Assembly: GCA_021234155.1 (NCBI GenBank)
Contig: JAJEKV010000241.1
Coordinates: 548,469-612,468, forward strand
From: Isoetes taiwanensis
Lineage: Eukaryota; Streptophyta; Lycopodiopsida; Isoetales; Isoetaceae
DNA: 64,000 nt
Direction of reading: 5' to 3'
The notes under the pieces were generated by a model. The model did no database searches, was not told the origin of the DNA, and saw only the letters and a list, made by a program, of their open reading frames with translations. Positions 1 through 12,027 of the stretch are shown here, piece after piece. Position 1 is the first letter of the stretch; each line of letters begins with the position of its first letter. The translations under genes were made by a program, and so were the position numbers.

Positions 1-1195
1 ACATCAACCATTGGCAGCTCAACAAGCAAACGACGTAATGGATCAAACCCAAGGAGCAAAATCTTCTCCAAAATCAACTTAAGGTCGGGCAATCATCAAA
101 GAAGCATGAAGGAGGAAGTTAATTATAAGACTGCTTCAGAACACGATATGGGCACTATGAGTTTACAGTAATGCCCTTGAGTCTATCGAATGCTCTACCG
201 ACTTTTATGCGCTTGAGGAATGTCATCTTCAAAGATTTCTTAGATGAGTTCATCATCAATTTTTCTTCGACGACATCGTGACCTACAACAAATCAATTGA
301 GGAGCATGCAGTCCATTTGACCAAAGCCTTGGAGATGCTAAGCTGTCGCCACTTATTGGCAAGCTTTTGAAGCATCATTTTATAATGCCATCTCCACTTC
401 GGCAAGCGAATTCAGCAAGAAGATAGAAGAAGCCATCTCCTCTAGCATGGAGTTCAAACACATATGGGCTAGTCTTTGCAAGAGCGCAATGGATAAGCAA
501 AGAGAAACCTTCAAACATTTTAAAAAGGAAGACAATCTTTTATATCACAAGAACAACTATACGTACTTGAAGCATCAGGAGCAAGAAAATCTTCCATGAC
601 ACGCATAATAGCCCTATTACCCGCCATGCAAGATTTATAAAGGCCTACTTCAAGATTAGAAGTAGCTACTTTATAGAGGCCTACTTCAAGAAGCAGATAA
701 TCAGGTATATCCAAGAATGTCAGTTATGTCAACAGACAAAGGCAGAACAACTTCGAATCCCAGGAGTTTTGGAACCTTGGGCGGTGCCAAACGTCAAGTG
801 GTAAGTTATCAACATGTATTTCATAGCAGACTTTCCAAGGACAACAAGGAGCTTTGATGCCTTGATGGTTGTGGTAGATAAGTTATCAAAAAGGGCACAT
901 TCTTGCCATATCGCACCACAAACATAGCTTTGGATCTAGCCGTGTTGTCTACATAAGAGATTTTTTTTATAGTCTACATAGAATGCACAGGGCGATCATC
1001 ACCAATAGAGATATGAAGTTCTTCAGTGCCTTTTGGCAAGACTTCTTCAACATGATCTGCACCAACTTATGGAGAGTTTTGCTTACCATCCGTCGTCAGA
1101 TGGGCAAATGGAGTGCACCAATATAATCTTGGAGGACATGTTGAGAAGATATGTTTAGAACAAGCAATCCAAATGGACCGATCTAAATTTGTTGT
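1..1195 (+). pseudogene. Ty3/gypsy retrotransposon pol remnant (RT and integrase)
   Basis: A decayed Ty3/gypsy polyprotein read in shifting frames. About 150-345 gives reverse transcriptase: a degraded MPFGLTNAP-type motif ([12 protein letters not shown]), then [11 protein letters not shown] and EEHAVHLTKALEML, corresponding to the YLDDI box and the segment after it. About 700-1190 gives integrase: CQLCQQTKAEQL (zinc-binding end), FDALMVVVDKLSKRAH, ITNRDMKFFSAFW and SFAYHPSSDGQMECTN, the usual core-domain order. Stops and frameshifts separate the blocks, and the RNase H domain between RT and integrase is missing or unrecognisable. The left end runs off the window. No LTR was identified. Confidence 0.8.
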
Positions 1196-1244
1196 GATAA
1201 TATTATATCTGCAAACTTTTAAAATAATAATTGTTACAGCTATC

Positions 1245-1460
1245 CTAATATTAATATAGTTATATCGCATGAGGGGGTTTGTTATGCCCCCCTCATGCAC
1301 AACCCATGTGCATGCATACCCCATGGACTCCCTTGAATCCCCGCCGTCTGCTTAAGAGCCAATGGTCCAGATGATGACAGGTCATGGGGGATTTATGTAT
1401 GCATCATGTGTTGCAGGTGTATGGGGGCATAGGCCATAGTTGCGAACCGTTGGATGAAAA
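1245..1460 (+). repeat. Dispersed repeat family R1, copy A
   Basis: This segment shares its start (CTAATATTAATA), a G-run/C-run hairpin (1267-1298, GCATGAGGGGG pairing with CCCCCCTCATGC), a GTCATGGGGG-type block and its end (GAACCGTTGGATGAAAA) with 12,661-12,900. Both copies lie on the same strand. No terminal inverted repeat or target duplication was recognised, so the class is unknown. Confidence 0.6.
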
Positions 1461-2370
1461 TATTGAAGCAAATCTTGGCGGTTGGTTCTGAGCAGGGGAT
1501 GTATGGGGTGTTTGAGCAGGGGACCCAAAGAGGGGTTTCGATATTGGCCGTTGAGATTGGATGTGAATTTGGGGCTTTGCATCGCGATCGTCCAGGTCGA
1601 AGTTCAAAGTTAGCAGGGGGCGTTCGACGTTCCTTTGGGGATGCATTGATCACAACTGAGCTCTTTCTCACATTCACTCCCTGGCTGCTCTCTATGATTC
1701 TGGCTGCTCTTGGTTCTTTCTGATCTTTACTCAGAAGGGCGCCTTTAGAGCTTGAGATTGATGGGGTTTTTTGGCAGATTAAAGGCAAATGCAGCCTGCC
1801 ACTGCAGCTTCTTTACGATTAAAAAAATGGGCGATTTGATCTGGGTGCGCATGTTCTAGCTCTGCCCATGCCTGCTTTCTTTCTCGTGCTTAGGAATTAG
1901 ACCCCTTTCACATCCTTCCGGAGGGGTCGAATTTTTTTTTTGCTTATCTGCAGACATAAGGTGTACGAAATGCATTTCAAATCTTCGACCGTAGTTGCCA
2001 ACGGCCTTACCCAGAGATTTTGTCAGCAATGTAGCAGGTATTTATCAACCATTCTAGAACTCCTACGTATAGACATGGACAAGCATCAGCTTTCGTGCAT
2101 CTTCCTTTCTCTTTCTGGTGTTGGACGATTCTCCCTTGTTGCTTTAGGTGGGCCGTTTTTGGTCTGCCAGTTTTAGTCTGCCAGAGTTTTGTGGCTTGCG
2201 CAATAGCCCACCAAATCCTTTTTCGTGCCTTGCTGCCACATACCAGAACTTCTCCTCTTTTGCTTTTTGTAACAATCCCTGCCTTCCTGAGGTTTCATTT
2301 GTTTTTCGACTATTTTCTTCTAAGGGGCTTGCTGTGCATCAGGCCTCTTCTCCTGCATTTACTGCATGCT
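1461..2370. other. Intergenic, nothing recognised
   Basis: I see no supported gene, RNA or element end here. Short open frames occur on both strands but have no recognisable motif. Confidence 0.4.
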
Positions 2371-2856
2371 ATGGCTCCAAAACCCAGTGCAAAGCTTAGG
2401 AAGAAGCAGACCGATTCTGAGCAAATCCCAGCAGGATGGCTTAAAGCCATGGAAAGCAGGTTTGAGGCTAAGTTTCATGATCTGAATGGCTCTAAGGATG
2501 AGATTGTTGTGGCTTTGGAATCGAAGATTGCTTCTCTCCAAGAGGAGATTCAGCGGAGGAGCAGGAAAGCAATAACTCCTATCTTGAAGTATCATGAGAA
2601 TATTAGAGAGTTCGATTTCTTGAATCAATTAGAGGATTTGTTTGCAGATTTAACACACCATTTGTGGTGGCACAAGTCTCTGGACGCAGTAGCAGAAGCA
2701 ATCATTGATAAAGGTAACGCTCTACTTTCTAACAGAAAAAATTTTATTTGCATCAGGGATAGGGAAGGTCCAAGAGTTGCAGAATTCTACGAAATGGGGG
2801 ATTTAGTTCTTTCTGATGTGAAAAAGGGCCTTGAAATGGGGATTTTACCCTTCTGA
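2371..2856 (+). CDS. Hypothetical 162-residue charged protein with possible coiled coil
   Basis: The open frame extends upstream to 2095, but the first part is a hydrophobic run with no plausible role. I place the start at the ATG at 2371 (MAPKPSAKLRKKQ), after which the composition becomes protein-like. The N-terminus is Lys-rich. Residues about 25-60 (MESRFEAKFHDLNGSKDEIV onward) have a heptad-like charged pattern suggesting a coiled coil. The rest is mixed alpha with several Trp and His. I do not recognise the family. It could be a gag- or ORF1-like piece of a transposon or a genuine orphan. Nothing in the neighbourhood suggests a function. Confidence 0.25.
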   Translation: MAPKPSAKLRKKQTDSEQIPAGWLKAMESRFEAKFHDLNGSKDEIVVALESKIASLQEEIQRRSRKAITPILKYHENIREFDFLNQLEDLFADLTHHLWWHKSLDAVAEAIIDKGNALLSNRKNFICIRDREGPRVAEFYEMGDLVLSDVKKGLEMGILPF

Positions 2857-3128
2857 TGGCTTTGGCGGGATATGCTTTTCTGTTAGATATGTTGTAAGTT
2901 CGTTCAGAAGGTCAGGATGCTTTGTTGATGTTTAAAGACTCTTGTTTATTTAGTATGTTTTTGGGTTCCCATTTATTGGGTTTAAATTGAGGAGGAAGAG
3001 ATTGTCTTTTGTTTGAATGAAGAAGAGCTTCAAGAAAGCTTACAGATATGTTTTGAGTTTTCTCTCAAGGTAATCCTTTCTGTTGTCTTGTGGTGCAATT
3101 GGCTATCTGGCTACAGAAATTATCTCTG

Positions 3129-3222
3129 TCAAATTACCTCTGTCAAATCCTTGTCTGTAGCGACCTCTGTCAAATTACCCTGTCAAATTCTTGTCTGTGG
3201 TGACCTCGACTGCAAGAAGAGG
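3129..3222 (+). repeat. Short imperfect tandem repeat
   Basis: Two adjacent units of about 45 bp share CTCTGTCAAATTACC and the CTTGTCTGTRGYGACCTC end. The second unit has small indels. Confidence 0.6.
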
Positions 3223-3299
3223 CCTGTGACTGTCGATTTCAAGACCTGGGTTACTGCTTCCTGCATACAAAAAAAATGAACCAAAAGCCACTATGGCTC

Positions 3300-3415
3300 A
3301 TCCAGGCACGAGGGCCTCCAACCAGGCACAAGGCCGCCATCTAGGCACGAGGGCCTCAACCAGGCATAAAGCCCTCCAACCAGACACGAGGGCCTCAACC
3401 AAGCAAGAATGCCTC
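3300..3415 (+). repeat. Minisatellite with CACGAGGGCCTC core
   Basis: Five to six imperfect units of about 20-23 bp built on CAGGCACGAGGGCCTCCAAC, with variants AGGCACAAGGCC and AGACACGAGGGCC. The core phrase GGCACGAGGGCC also recurs three times at 62,190-62,270. Confidence 0.7.
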
Positions 3416-3430
3416 CAACACGATGTTAGT

Positions 3431-6400
3431 CATACAAATAAGGTTCACAAATGGAAAAAGGGTGGGGGGTGGGGTCCAACACCAGAAAGAGAAAGGAAGA
3501 TGCACGAAAGCTGATGGAAAAGACAGGGACGAGCAAGAACTAAATAGGGAACAAGAAGGAAACAAACAAAAAAATAACTAACATGCTAACTACTTCGTAG
3601 TTCTAGAACTTTGTTTTCCTTATATTCGGTGAAACGAAGGAAAACACCATTTGTTCCCCTTTTTTGTCTGATCTAATCCATAACATTCTAATTTTTCTGA
3701 TCCTTCGTTTTTTCTTTAGGTGTGGTGGCTATCTGCTGATAGCTTATCTCAGTTTTTGTTAATTCTTTTTAAGAACCAAGAACCTGCAAAGTTGGGCGAA
3801 AATATGCCAGATTTGAGGAGCAGCATTTGGGCAGTCAGAATTTCATCTCTAGGTTTGTGTCGAATGTCTTTGCATACTGTCATGGCAAAGCTTTGCGTGC
3901 CGCATTTGGTTTGGTTCTGATCTTCTTATGTCTTGTGTTTGTTTCCTGTTCTTAGAATGTAATGAAACTGAAAGAACAGAAGAAGATACAAGCGCATCAA
4001 CGTGAGTTGGTCTCTCCACTCAACTCCTTTCAAGAAGACTGACTGTGGCTTATATAGAGTACGCCACGTCAGCTACAGTGACACGTCAGCATCTAGTCAG
4101 CATAGTAATATCTCTCCTTTCTAATACCTGTTTTACAGATAGGACATAGGTTTTCTTCTTACGATATGCAAGATGGATAATGGTTGACTGATGCTATTTT
4201 ATAGAGCCCAGACGAGTGGCGTCCGATTCAAGCTCTTCCTTCTTTTGGTCGGGCTGCTTGGACACAGATACACAAGTTCTTATAACAGGCACTTTTTCGT
4301 TTCTTTCCCTACTCAGGGTTTCTTAGAATTAGGGTTCCGATCCGTCAATTTGGCCAGGTCAGAATGGTCCTGTTGAAATCCGACCTTGCCTGCTCAGCTT
4401 AGCCTTTCTGTTAAGCTTGAGGTATGAAATTCTATCTATCTTCATTATTTGCTGGAGTTTTCACTATTTGGGCTTTTTTGTATTTTAGAGGGAAAGCTGT
4501 TCTACACTTCTTATATTTAAAAAGAAAAACAAAGTGTAGTGCAATGTACTTGCATGCAGGGTCATTTTGCGACAGAGCCTCTTATTGTTTGTTTGGCTGC
4601 TGTAGCATTTGCAGTGCTGCATCTTAAATTGTTCACAAGTTGGTTTGTTCTCTTATGATAAAATCGTTGTCTGGGTGGTTTGTCTCGTCAATAAGAAGTT
4701 TATCAGAGCAATTGTATTGACCAGGATGACGTTGCCTTGACATTGCTGAGCAAGGAAGAAACAGCGACAGTAAACTCAGGAAGCTCTTAGCACAAGCAAG
4801 TAGTCATTTGGATAAGATGATTTTCGAGAGGCTTCTCTAGATTCCAACAGGATGCTTGGTAGGCATAGGTTGAAGCATACCAATGCTCTTTCTAAGGTTC
4901 TGAATTAATATTATCTAGTGCAGGAGCTATTGGAGACTTTACACACAACTTGTGCAAACATGTACTGATTGCAACAAACTTTACGAGCCTTCCAGATGTC
5001 AAAGTTGCTGGAGAGTAGGTTCCTATTGTGGCTAGCAAGGTAAGTTCTAACTGTTAAATCCATTGGTGTCAAGCTGTTGAACTGCTGGTCGTGTTTTTTG
5101 CAGGAGGGAGGGATCACAAACAATTACCCAATTTATCTTATAACAGAGGTACATTTGTTTTGTAATGAAAACTCAAATTTATGCAGGTAGAGAAAGAGCT
5201 GGGCGCAACTAATGCCAATAACATTCTAAAACTATCTTTATGTATCCATATAGGGGTTTTAGTCATTTTTATTGTTCCTGGTATCCAGGGCAACGTGGAC
5301 ATTTTTTTCCCCACTGATTTCACTTTGTTGAAGAGGCTTGATCATCATGTGGGCAAGGGAAAAGCATTTTTCGTCACTGGTAAGAAAGAGGATGTTGAAT
5401 TTTGATATTTTCAAGCTGTACCATCAACAATTTGAGGGCATCTTGGCTATACGGGTGCAGGTAACTTCAGTTGATTTTATGAAAAGGATTGCTTCGACAT
5501 CCACAACTCAAACTTGTGATGGCTATAATCCCCTTCTGGAGGATGGAGATGTCAGCACAATGAGTTGTGCTAAAAGAATGAGGTTTCTGCTTTATTCGTT
5601 GTCCCGTTAAAAAATGGAAAGACGAAGAAACCAGCAGATCTTAAAGCTTCAGTAAAAACGAAAACACACATTATATTCATTAGATACCGTCCACCAATAG
5701 ATTGCAGAAAAGAATCATTTAGGTTCAAAACACCCGTGCACATTACACCTATAATCCCACAGCATGATACTTCAACATGTGCATCGAATGTTTTTGGAAG
5801 CAATGTACATCTACAAACAGGAAGACAAAAAAAAAAAAAAAGAAAGGAAATGCAGCTGTTTGTTTAATCTATAATAGAAATTTAATGGCTAAGAAGATAA
5901 TGTTTCAGCCCTGCATTGCAATTGCAGTTGTTACTGACACATTGCATCATCTTGCCTTAACTATGCCATTGTATATAAGCATTATAATATTATGCTACAG
6001 GTGGAGCATCCTATGACAGAATGGATAGCGAAGAAGAATCTGCCAGCTTCTCAAGTTGTTGTGGCCTATAGGTACATGCATCTTTGCCTGTCAATGTTCT
6101 ATTTTTCTGAGTTTTCGTGCTCATCTTTGGTATATCTGCTTTGTGAAAATGCAATTTCTCACAGCAAGGTGGATTTTACTTATTTGTCGAAAGCATTATA
6201 AGTACGAGTTATGATACATTAAATCACCTATTTCTACAATGAGAAGTGTAAATCAGTGATGAGGATCATAAACATCGTTGTACTTAAAAGAAGTAAATAA
6301 ATTTCAAAAATCTCGGATGTTCTCAAAATTGTCTGAAACCAAAGTGTAGGTTTGCCCACAGTTAAATGGTTGCCAAGGAATCCCATCCTATTGATATTTT

Positions 6401-7047
6401 ATTTTCTATACAATCATGTGTCCTGCTGGAGAAACTAAAGCTTGCTAAATGCAAATGAACACAAAGGCCAACTTATTTGCAGATTGTGTAAGTCCTGAAC
6501 TCAGACGCACAACAGTGTAAAGATATATTCTGGTCGTGGCTAAAGGATGGTGCAGTTCAAGATCCATTCATATGCAATGAGTAATTTGACAAATTTCTAT
6601 CTGGATTTGATCATATAGCCCTCCTTTTTTTTTTTCCTACATAATTGGAATGCATAATGCACGATTTTAAGATCTATAGGTACAACACCATTACTGCGTA
6701 TAACTGTATTTGAAGCATTGGAAGGTCATATCTGAATTTCTTATTGAACTTTTTAGGGTCTTAACATGTTTGAACAGAAGAAAAGGCTCATTGAATTCAG
6801 AGATGCAAGGGAAACCCATGCAGGTTGATTGTTGAAGGTAGATTTTTTATGCTGCTTGGTTAGTGGGTACTTCGTCGTGAAGGGCGATCGTACTAGATAA
6901 AGTTGTTCTAAGTTATTTTCTATTATGCACTTAAATACACTTTGGGGAGTTGAAATCAAAGAGATTAGATAGAGGAATCAAATTTTGTTTGGTATCCAAC
7001 AGGTGGAAAACAGGCAACTTTAATTCGTTCAGGGCTTTCACGTTCTG
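3431..7047. other. Long interval without a recognised gene
   Basis: Mostly AT-rich, intron-like sequence. A few short open stretches are bounded by AG/GT dinucleotides, for example 6001-6071 (reading EHPMTEWIAKKNLPASQVV) and 5405-5460. They could be exons of one old plus-strand gene, but I cannot name a family or join them in one frame. Confidence 0.3.
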
Positions 7048-7275
7048 TAAATGTCTAGGACCAGTGCTGCTTAGGACCATGTGGCATAGATTTTGTATAT
7101 TACTTCCTGAGCTGTGACCTGAGAATATGTGACTGATGAATCCACGAGGTACGTCAATGATCTCTGAGTCATTTATACATGGTTAGGACTTGATTTAGCA
7201 AATTAGGCAAACGAATTGAATACTTAGATAATTGTAGTAGAACAAATTGTGATATGAGGTTGTGAGTAGATTGTT
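7048..7275 (+). repeat. Local direct repeat D1, copy 1
   Basis: This 228-bp block is nearly identical to 9291-9517, with a few substitutions and a short indel. A further partial copy of its end lies at about 7360-7405. Confidence 0.85.
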
Positions 7276-9290
7276 GCCAATGGTGGTTCTGAAGCCATGG
7301 AAGTTAATGATGTAAATGTGACAGATAATGATCTTAATCCAAGAACACTAGGAAAGAGTGAATGCTTAGATATTTGTAGTAGAACAAATTCGTGATATGA
7401 ATTGTTGTCTGGTGAGGGGTTCTACAAAGCATTACTTTATAAGTGAGTTGCGCTATCGTGTTGACATGGCAGAACGATAGAGAAATTCGAATTTTTTTGG
7501 AGCATTTTTTCCTCGGCATTTTTTTTACAGCATTTTTCAGCCGACTCTCAGGGCCGATGTCTTATGCCGATTCACATTTGTCTCAAGGCGGAAGGCATGG
7601 CCTGAGATAAGCTATTCTCGATAAGCAGAGGTTATTACTTTTTTTACATATGCGCTCAAATCTGAGGTTGTGGTCTAGGGCTCTTTGCTTATTTGACCGA
7701 TTTCTACTAAGGTGCAATAGCTGTGCTTGCATTTTGCATTCAAAAGGGCATGACAACGATTCACAGCTGTGGTTCTTATTCATTCTTCTTTTGCAGCAAG
7801 GGTTTGGCCACGATTCTCCTTGGGCAGAAGAACAATTTTATGAACTGGTACGTATCGGTTAGATTTTCTATTTTAGATATTTTCGTTCTTCTTTCCTTTT
7901 TGCTGTTTGTTTGGAGCTGAAACTGCGTTTGATATTTAGACAAGATTAATAATTTTTTCATATGGTCTTTCATGTGAAATTTTATTTACATTCAGTCTCA
8001 ACCATATAGTAATGCAGATGGATGGAGATAAGCTGAATGTGGTCTTTGATGTGAAGCTGAATACCAAGAGAATACTTCAGAAATTTTTAGGTTGTTCTGC
8101 TTGGGATGTCCATCCTTGAGGTAATCTTTTTTCTCTCCATTTTCTTTCTTAGTGTAGAAAAAGAATTGCATTGACAGAGATTAGAGCTGTTTACATTTTT
8201 GAGCTTAGTAAAATTATGATTACATTGTCCATGTTGTGAATGCATACGTTAAGTGTACACTGTACTGAATTTGTGTAGAAATCATTTTGTTTGTTTCTAA
8301 ATAGTAGATATTTGCTCATGTCTATGGGACTCTCTCAACCAAAAGCGTCAACCAAAATGCATGTTTGTGATAGCAATTTTGGGGATTCACATGGCATGAC
8401 AGCAATTAGATCTATTTATTTGCAAGCTCATCTGGGCGAATCACTCTTGAATGAAAATTCTTCGGTAGTGGACTTCTCGATGTAATATTTCTTGTGCAAG
8501 CAGCTGTTTATGGGCTCTAAATGATGCATTATGCTTGCATAAGCGGTTGTTCAGGTGTATTCTTCAACACAATCGTGTTGCATATCAAGATGTTCCCAGT
8601 CTGAATCGATTTGAAGCTTTACATTTGGTAACATGATTGCTCATGCGGCATCCAACTGGTTGAGCCAAAGTTGCTATATAAAGGAGAGTTGAGTGATGAA
8701 ATTTTGTCCTATGTCCATCCAAAGGCAAATTCCTATTAGGTGTGCATGTCAAGAAGATTTGGGAGATAGATGAACACATTGAAGCTTGAAGCCCAGGCTG
8801 CAGGAAAACTTTCAGCTTAGAGAACATCACCTTTGTTTCCTTTGAGCTGGATGAAATCTTCTCATGAAGTTATTGAGAGATCAGCTGCAAATATAAAGCA
8901 AACGTGATGGAATATGCCACAGCAAAATGAAGGCAAATAAACTCCTAGTCGGAGCTTAAGTTTTAGAAATTGTTGCAAAGCAACATTTGTGAGCTGTATT
9001 CTGATATTCTCTTACCATCTCGCATAGACCAATTGGCCGCAAGGGAATTCTTAATGTTCGGTTGTTAATCCAATTCTATGAATGACAAGACTTGAGTATT
9101 GGTATCAAGAAATCTGTCATGCAAAATGTTGGCCCTATGTGAAAAATATGAGTTTGCACGTGCAGGCATGAGACTTATTTTCTGGTCATTTCCGCTTCCA
9201 GCAGACAACCAGCACCATGAATATATTCACACAACTGAGCTGCCAGACTTTTGTGATGGGAATCAAAGCATATATGCATCAGTTACTTTA
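7276..9290. other. Interval between D1 repeats, no recognised gene
   Basis: Short plus-strand frames with splice-like borders occur at about 7796-7848 (QGFGHDSPWAEEQFYEL) and 8014-8116 (MDGDKLNVVFDVKLNTKRIL). I do not recognise either, and no long reading frame connects them. Confidence 0.3.
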
Positions 9291-9517
9291 TAAATGTCTA
9301 GGACCACTGCTGCTTAGGGTCATGTGGCATAGATTTTGTATATTACTTCCTGAGCTGTGACCTGAGAATATGTCTGATGAATCCATGAGGTACGTCAATG
9401 ATCTCTGAGTCATTTATACATGGTTAGGACTTGATTTAGCAAATTAGGCAAACGAATTGAATACTTATATAATTGTAGTAGAATGAAATTGTGATATGAG
9501 GTTGTGACTAGATTGTT
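9291..9517 (+). repeat. Local direct repeat D1, copy 2
   Basis: Second copy of the 7048-7275 block, same strand, about 2.2 kb downstream. Differences are scattered substitutions and a deletion in the ATATGTGACTGATG stretch. Confidence 0.85.
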
Positions 9518-10042
9518 TCATGCCATTCATTCTATAACTGTGATGCAGCCTGAATGGCCACCTTAGACTCGAGATGTTGAAGACGACATTATTCCTACAT
9601 GCAGTTTTTGTAAGAATTATTATGCTGTGATATACCTTGATACGCATCATGGACACATGAATTTTTAACTGCAGTCTATTTTTGCAGGGAATTGCGTTAA
9701 TGCATACGATTACTTGACTTTGAGATCTATTCTTGGATATTTCCTTCCCATGTCTAGAGCACTAGCATATCTTAGATAACCTGAATGGCATGTATGGACC
9801 TAGAAGCACATGCTGCAAAGGAAGGGTATAGGAAATGGCATGTGGAGCAAGCTATGGCGGTCTTTCCTGCTGGATTCAAACATGACTAAATAGACTAATC
9901 TTTAAGTAAGATTTCAAACATTTACCACTTTAATCTTAACCTAAAAATGACAATTTCTGCACTTTTAATGATCTGCAGCTTGCCAGGATCTGCCGAATCT
10001 GTGTGCAACATGGGTTGTTATTGGGACTTGAACTTGCCTCAT

Positions 10043-11420
10043 GCTCCTAGAGTATGCCTTTGCTCTGGAGGTTTCAAAAGAAGGGCTTGGATGTGCTGGA
10101 ATGGGTGCTTATGATGTTGTTCCTCCTGAAGATCAATACTATTAGAGTTTATTAGACATGCTGTTGGGTCTGGCGTTACTTTTCTTGACACTGTGGATTG
10201 CTATGGACCTTATGCCAATGAAGTTCTTGTGGGGAAGGTAGTCAAAGTTTCCCCTTTTGTATTGATTCCATGAACCCTTTATTTGCCTTCTTTTAATTCA
10301 TTTGCAAGGCAGACATGCATGTACTTCGTCTTTTTTTTTTTATAGTAGTATAGGATGGGAATTATAATATTTTGAAGAAAGTATTCTGATGACATAAAAT
10401 CTTAGAAGAAGGCATGTTGAGGATGTGATTATATTGCTTTTAGAGGTCTGCCATGTGAGTTACGAAGAATATTTGTGATAACATGGATATTGTGTGGTTC
10501 CATCAGCTATACATTCTCATATATGAATATTGTATGCAGGCCATCAAAGACATCAGAGAGGGGGTAGTAATCGCTACCAAGTTTGCTGTAGCCTCGGATC
10601 GGAACAGAAAAACTACTGGCATCACAGGAGATCCTATGTATATCAGAGCAGCTTGTGAAGCTGGTCTTAAGAGACTGGATATAGCTTACATTGACCTTTA
10701 TTACCAGCATCACTTTGACTGGTCAAATGAAGAACTAGGCTTCAAGGATCTGAATTTCTGCCATAATTATAGGTTGGTGAAATGAAGAAGCTGGTGGAAA
10801 AGGGCAAGGTTAAATATCTTGGCCTGTCCGAGGCATCAGCAGTGATAATCCGCAGAGCTCATGCGGTCCATCCTATAACTGCTATTCAAATGGAATGGTC
10901 ATTATGGGCGAGGAATATAAAGGGTGAGATTGTTCTCACATGCAGGTAAGATATTAATTCAATTTAGGCTAATGTACAATAGATGAATATAATTTCAATG
11001 CATGAATATTGCAGGGAGCTTGGAATTGGGATTGTTCCATATGACCCTCTAGGTAGAGGGTTTATCTCTGGCAAAACTGTGACTGAGGAGCTGGCTCCAA
11101 GCGTCGTCAAAAAGGTGAAGAATATCTTGGATAACATGTATGTAGGGGTGGTGGTAATGGGTTTTCATTAATGGTTTGGTACTTTACCTTTCAGGTTGCT
11201 ATACCCAGATTTTAATCAGAAAACATGGTAAAGAATAAGATACCTTATGAACATGTAAGTCAAATCTGAAGAAAGGCCAAAGCACTGGACAGTTGGCCTT
11301 GGCTTGGTTGCAAATAAGGGTGATGATGTGATGCCTATTCTTGGGATTACAAAAACAGCTAGCCTTGGCTTGGTTGTATAATGAGGGTGATGATGTGGTG
11401 TCCATTCTTGGGACCACAAA
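10043..11420 (+). pseudogene. Aldo-keto reductase pseudogene (perakine reductase/auxin-induced AKR type)
   Basis: Homology is clear to the plant NADPH-dependent AKR family of about 340 residues. Exon 1 (about 10,043-10,237) reads LEVSKEGLGCAGMGAYDV and GVTFLDTVDCYGPYANEVLV, which includes the catalytic Asp and Tyr of the AKR fold. It contains frameshifts near 10,065 and 10,145 and a stop. Exon 2 (from 10,540) reads REGVVIATKF, ITGDPMYIRAACEAGLKRLD and YIDLYYQHHFD. A block from 10,773 to 10,945 reads [20 protein letters not shown] and then [19 protein letters not shown]. The next exon (from 11,015) reads [20 protein letters not shown]. From 11,195 the C-terminal part survives in mixed frames (YPDFNQK, GDDVMPILGITKTAS). 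Splice borders (AG/GT) persist, so this decayed in place and is not a processed copy. The segment joining YYQHHFDW to GEMKKL lacks about six expected residues. Confidence 0.85.
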
Positions 11421-12027
11421 AACGTGCCATTTTCTTTGAAAACTTGGAAGCTGAGGCTAGACTTAAGTTGACAACAAATGTTTGAGACTGAAGCGGTTGT
11501 GCCCCCATGTGATATTATAGACACTACGTTCCATAGCCCTATTGAAGCCACGGCCATAGCCATAGCTATACATAGCGTTGAAGTTCTGTTGCAAGTCATT
11601 CAACCCATTTAAAAAACACTTGCAATATTGAACCAGAATCTTATTAGCCATATGATGTCCCACAGCATAGTAGGCCAGAAGCTCATAGCCTCCACATTAA
11701 GTCAATTTGGGATGGCTTCTATTCTGGCAAAGCAATAGTAGAAGAGCTTGCAGATGGTGATGCCCACAAGGAAAGGAGTTTCTATCTGCTTGCCTTTTTC
11801 CTGATTATCAGATGCCTTTAATATGATTGTTATTTTTATGCACGTTGCATAACACTGTAGTTTCACATAGTCCTAGTGCTCTAATGTGCATTGTCTAACC
11901 GAGTTACTATCCAAGACCCATTTTAACGTTCTAAATCTGCATAATGTTTCTTTCTTAAGACATACAACGTTAGTTCTTCGTTATTCTATTAGAATGGCCA
12001 TTAAAGAACTGCAATTGGCAGCAAGTA
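10878..12027 (+). repeat. Tandem duplication unit T1 (AKR 3' half)
   Basis: First unit of a direct tandem duplication. It begins at ACTGCTATTCAAATGG and ends GCAGCAAGTA, exactly where unit T2 begins with the same ACTGCTATTC. It covers the ITAIQMEW block, the [15 protein letters not shown] exon, the C-terminal remnant and 3' flank. About 11,481-11,628 is unique to this unit. Confidence 0.9.

Noticed and set aside
3302-3320. GGCACGAG as a cDNA-library adaptor artefact
   Set aside because: The word occurs within a multi-unit array with diverged units and again at 62.2 kb, surrounded by genomic sequence, so contamination is unlikely.
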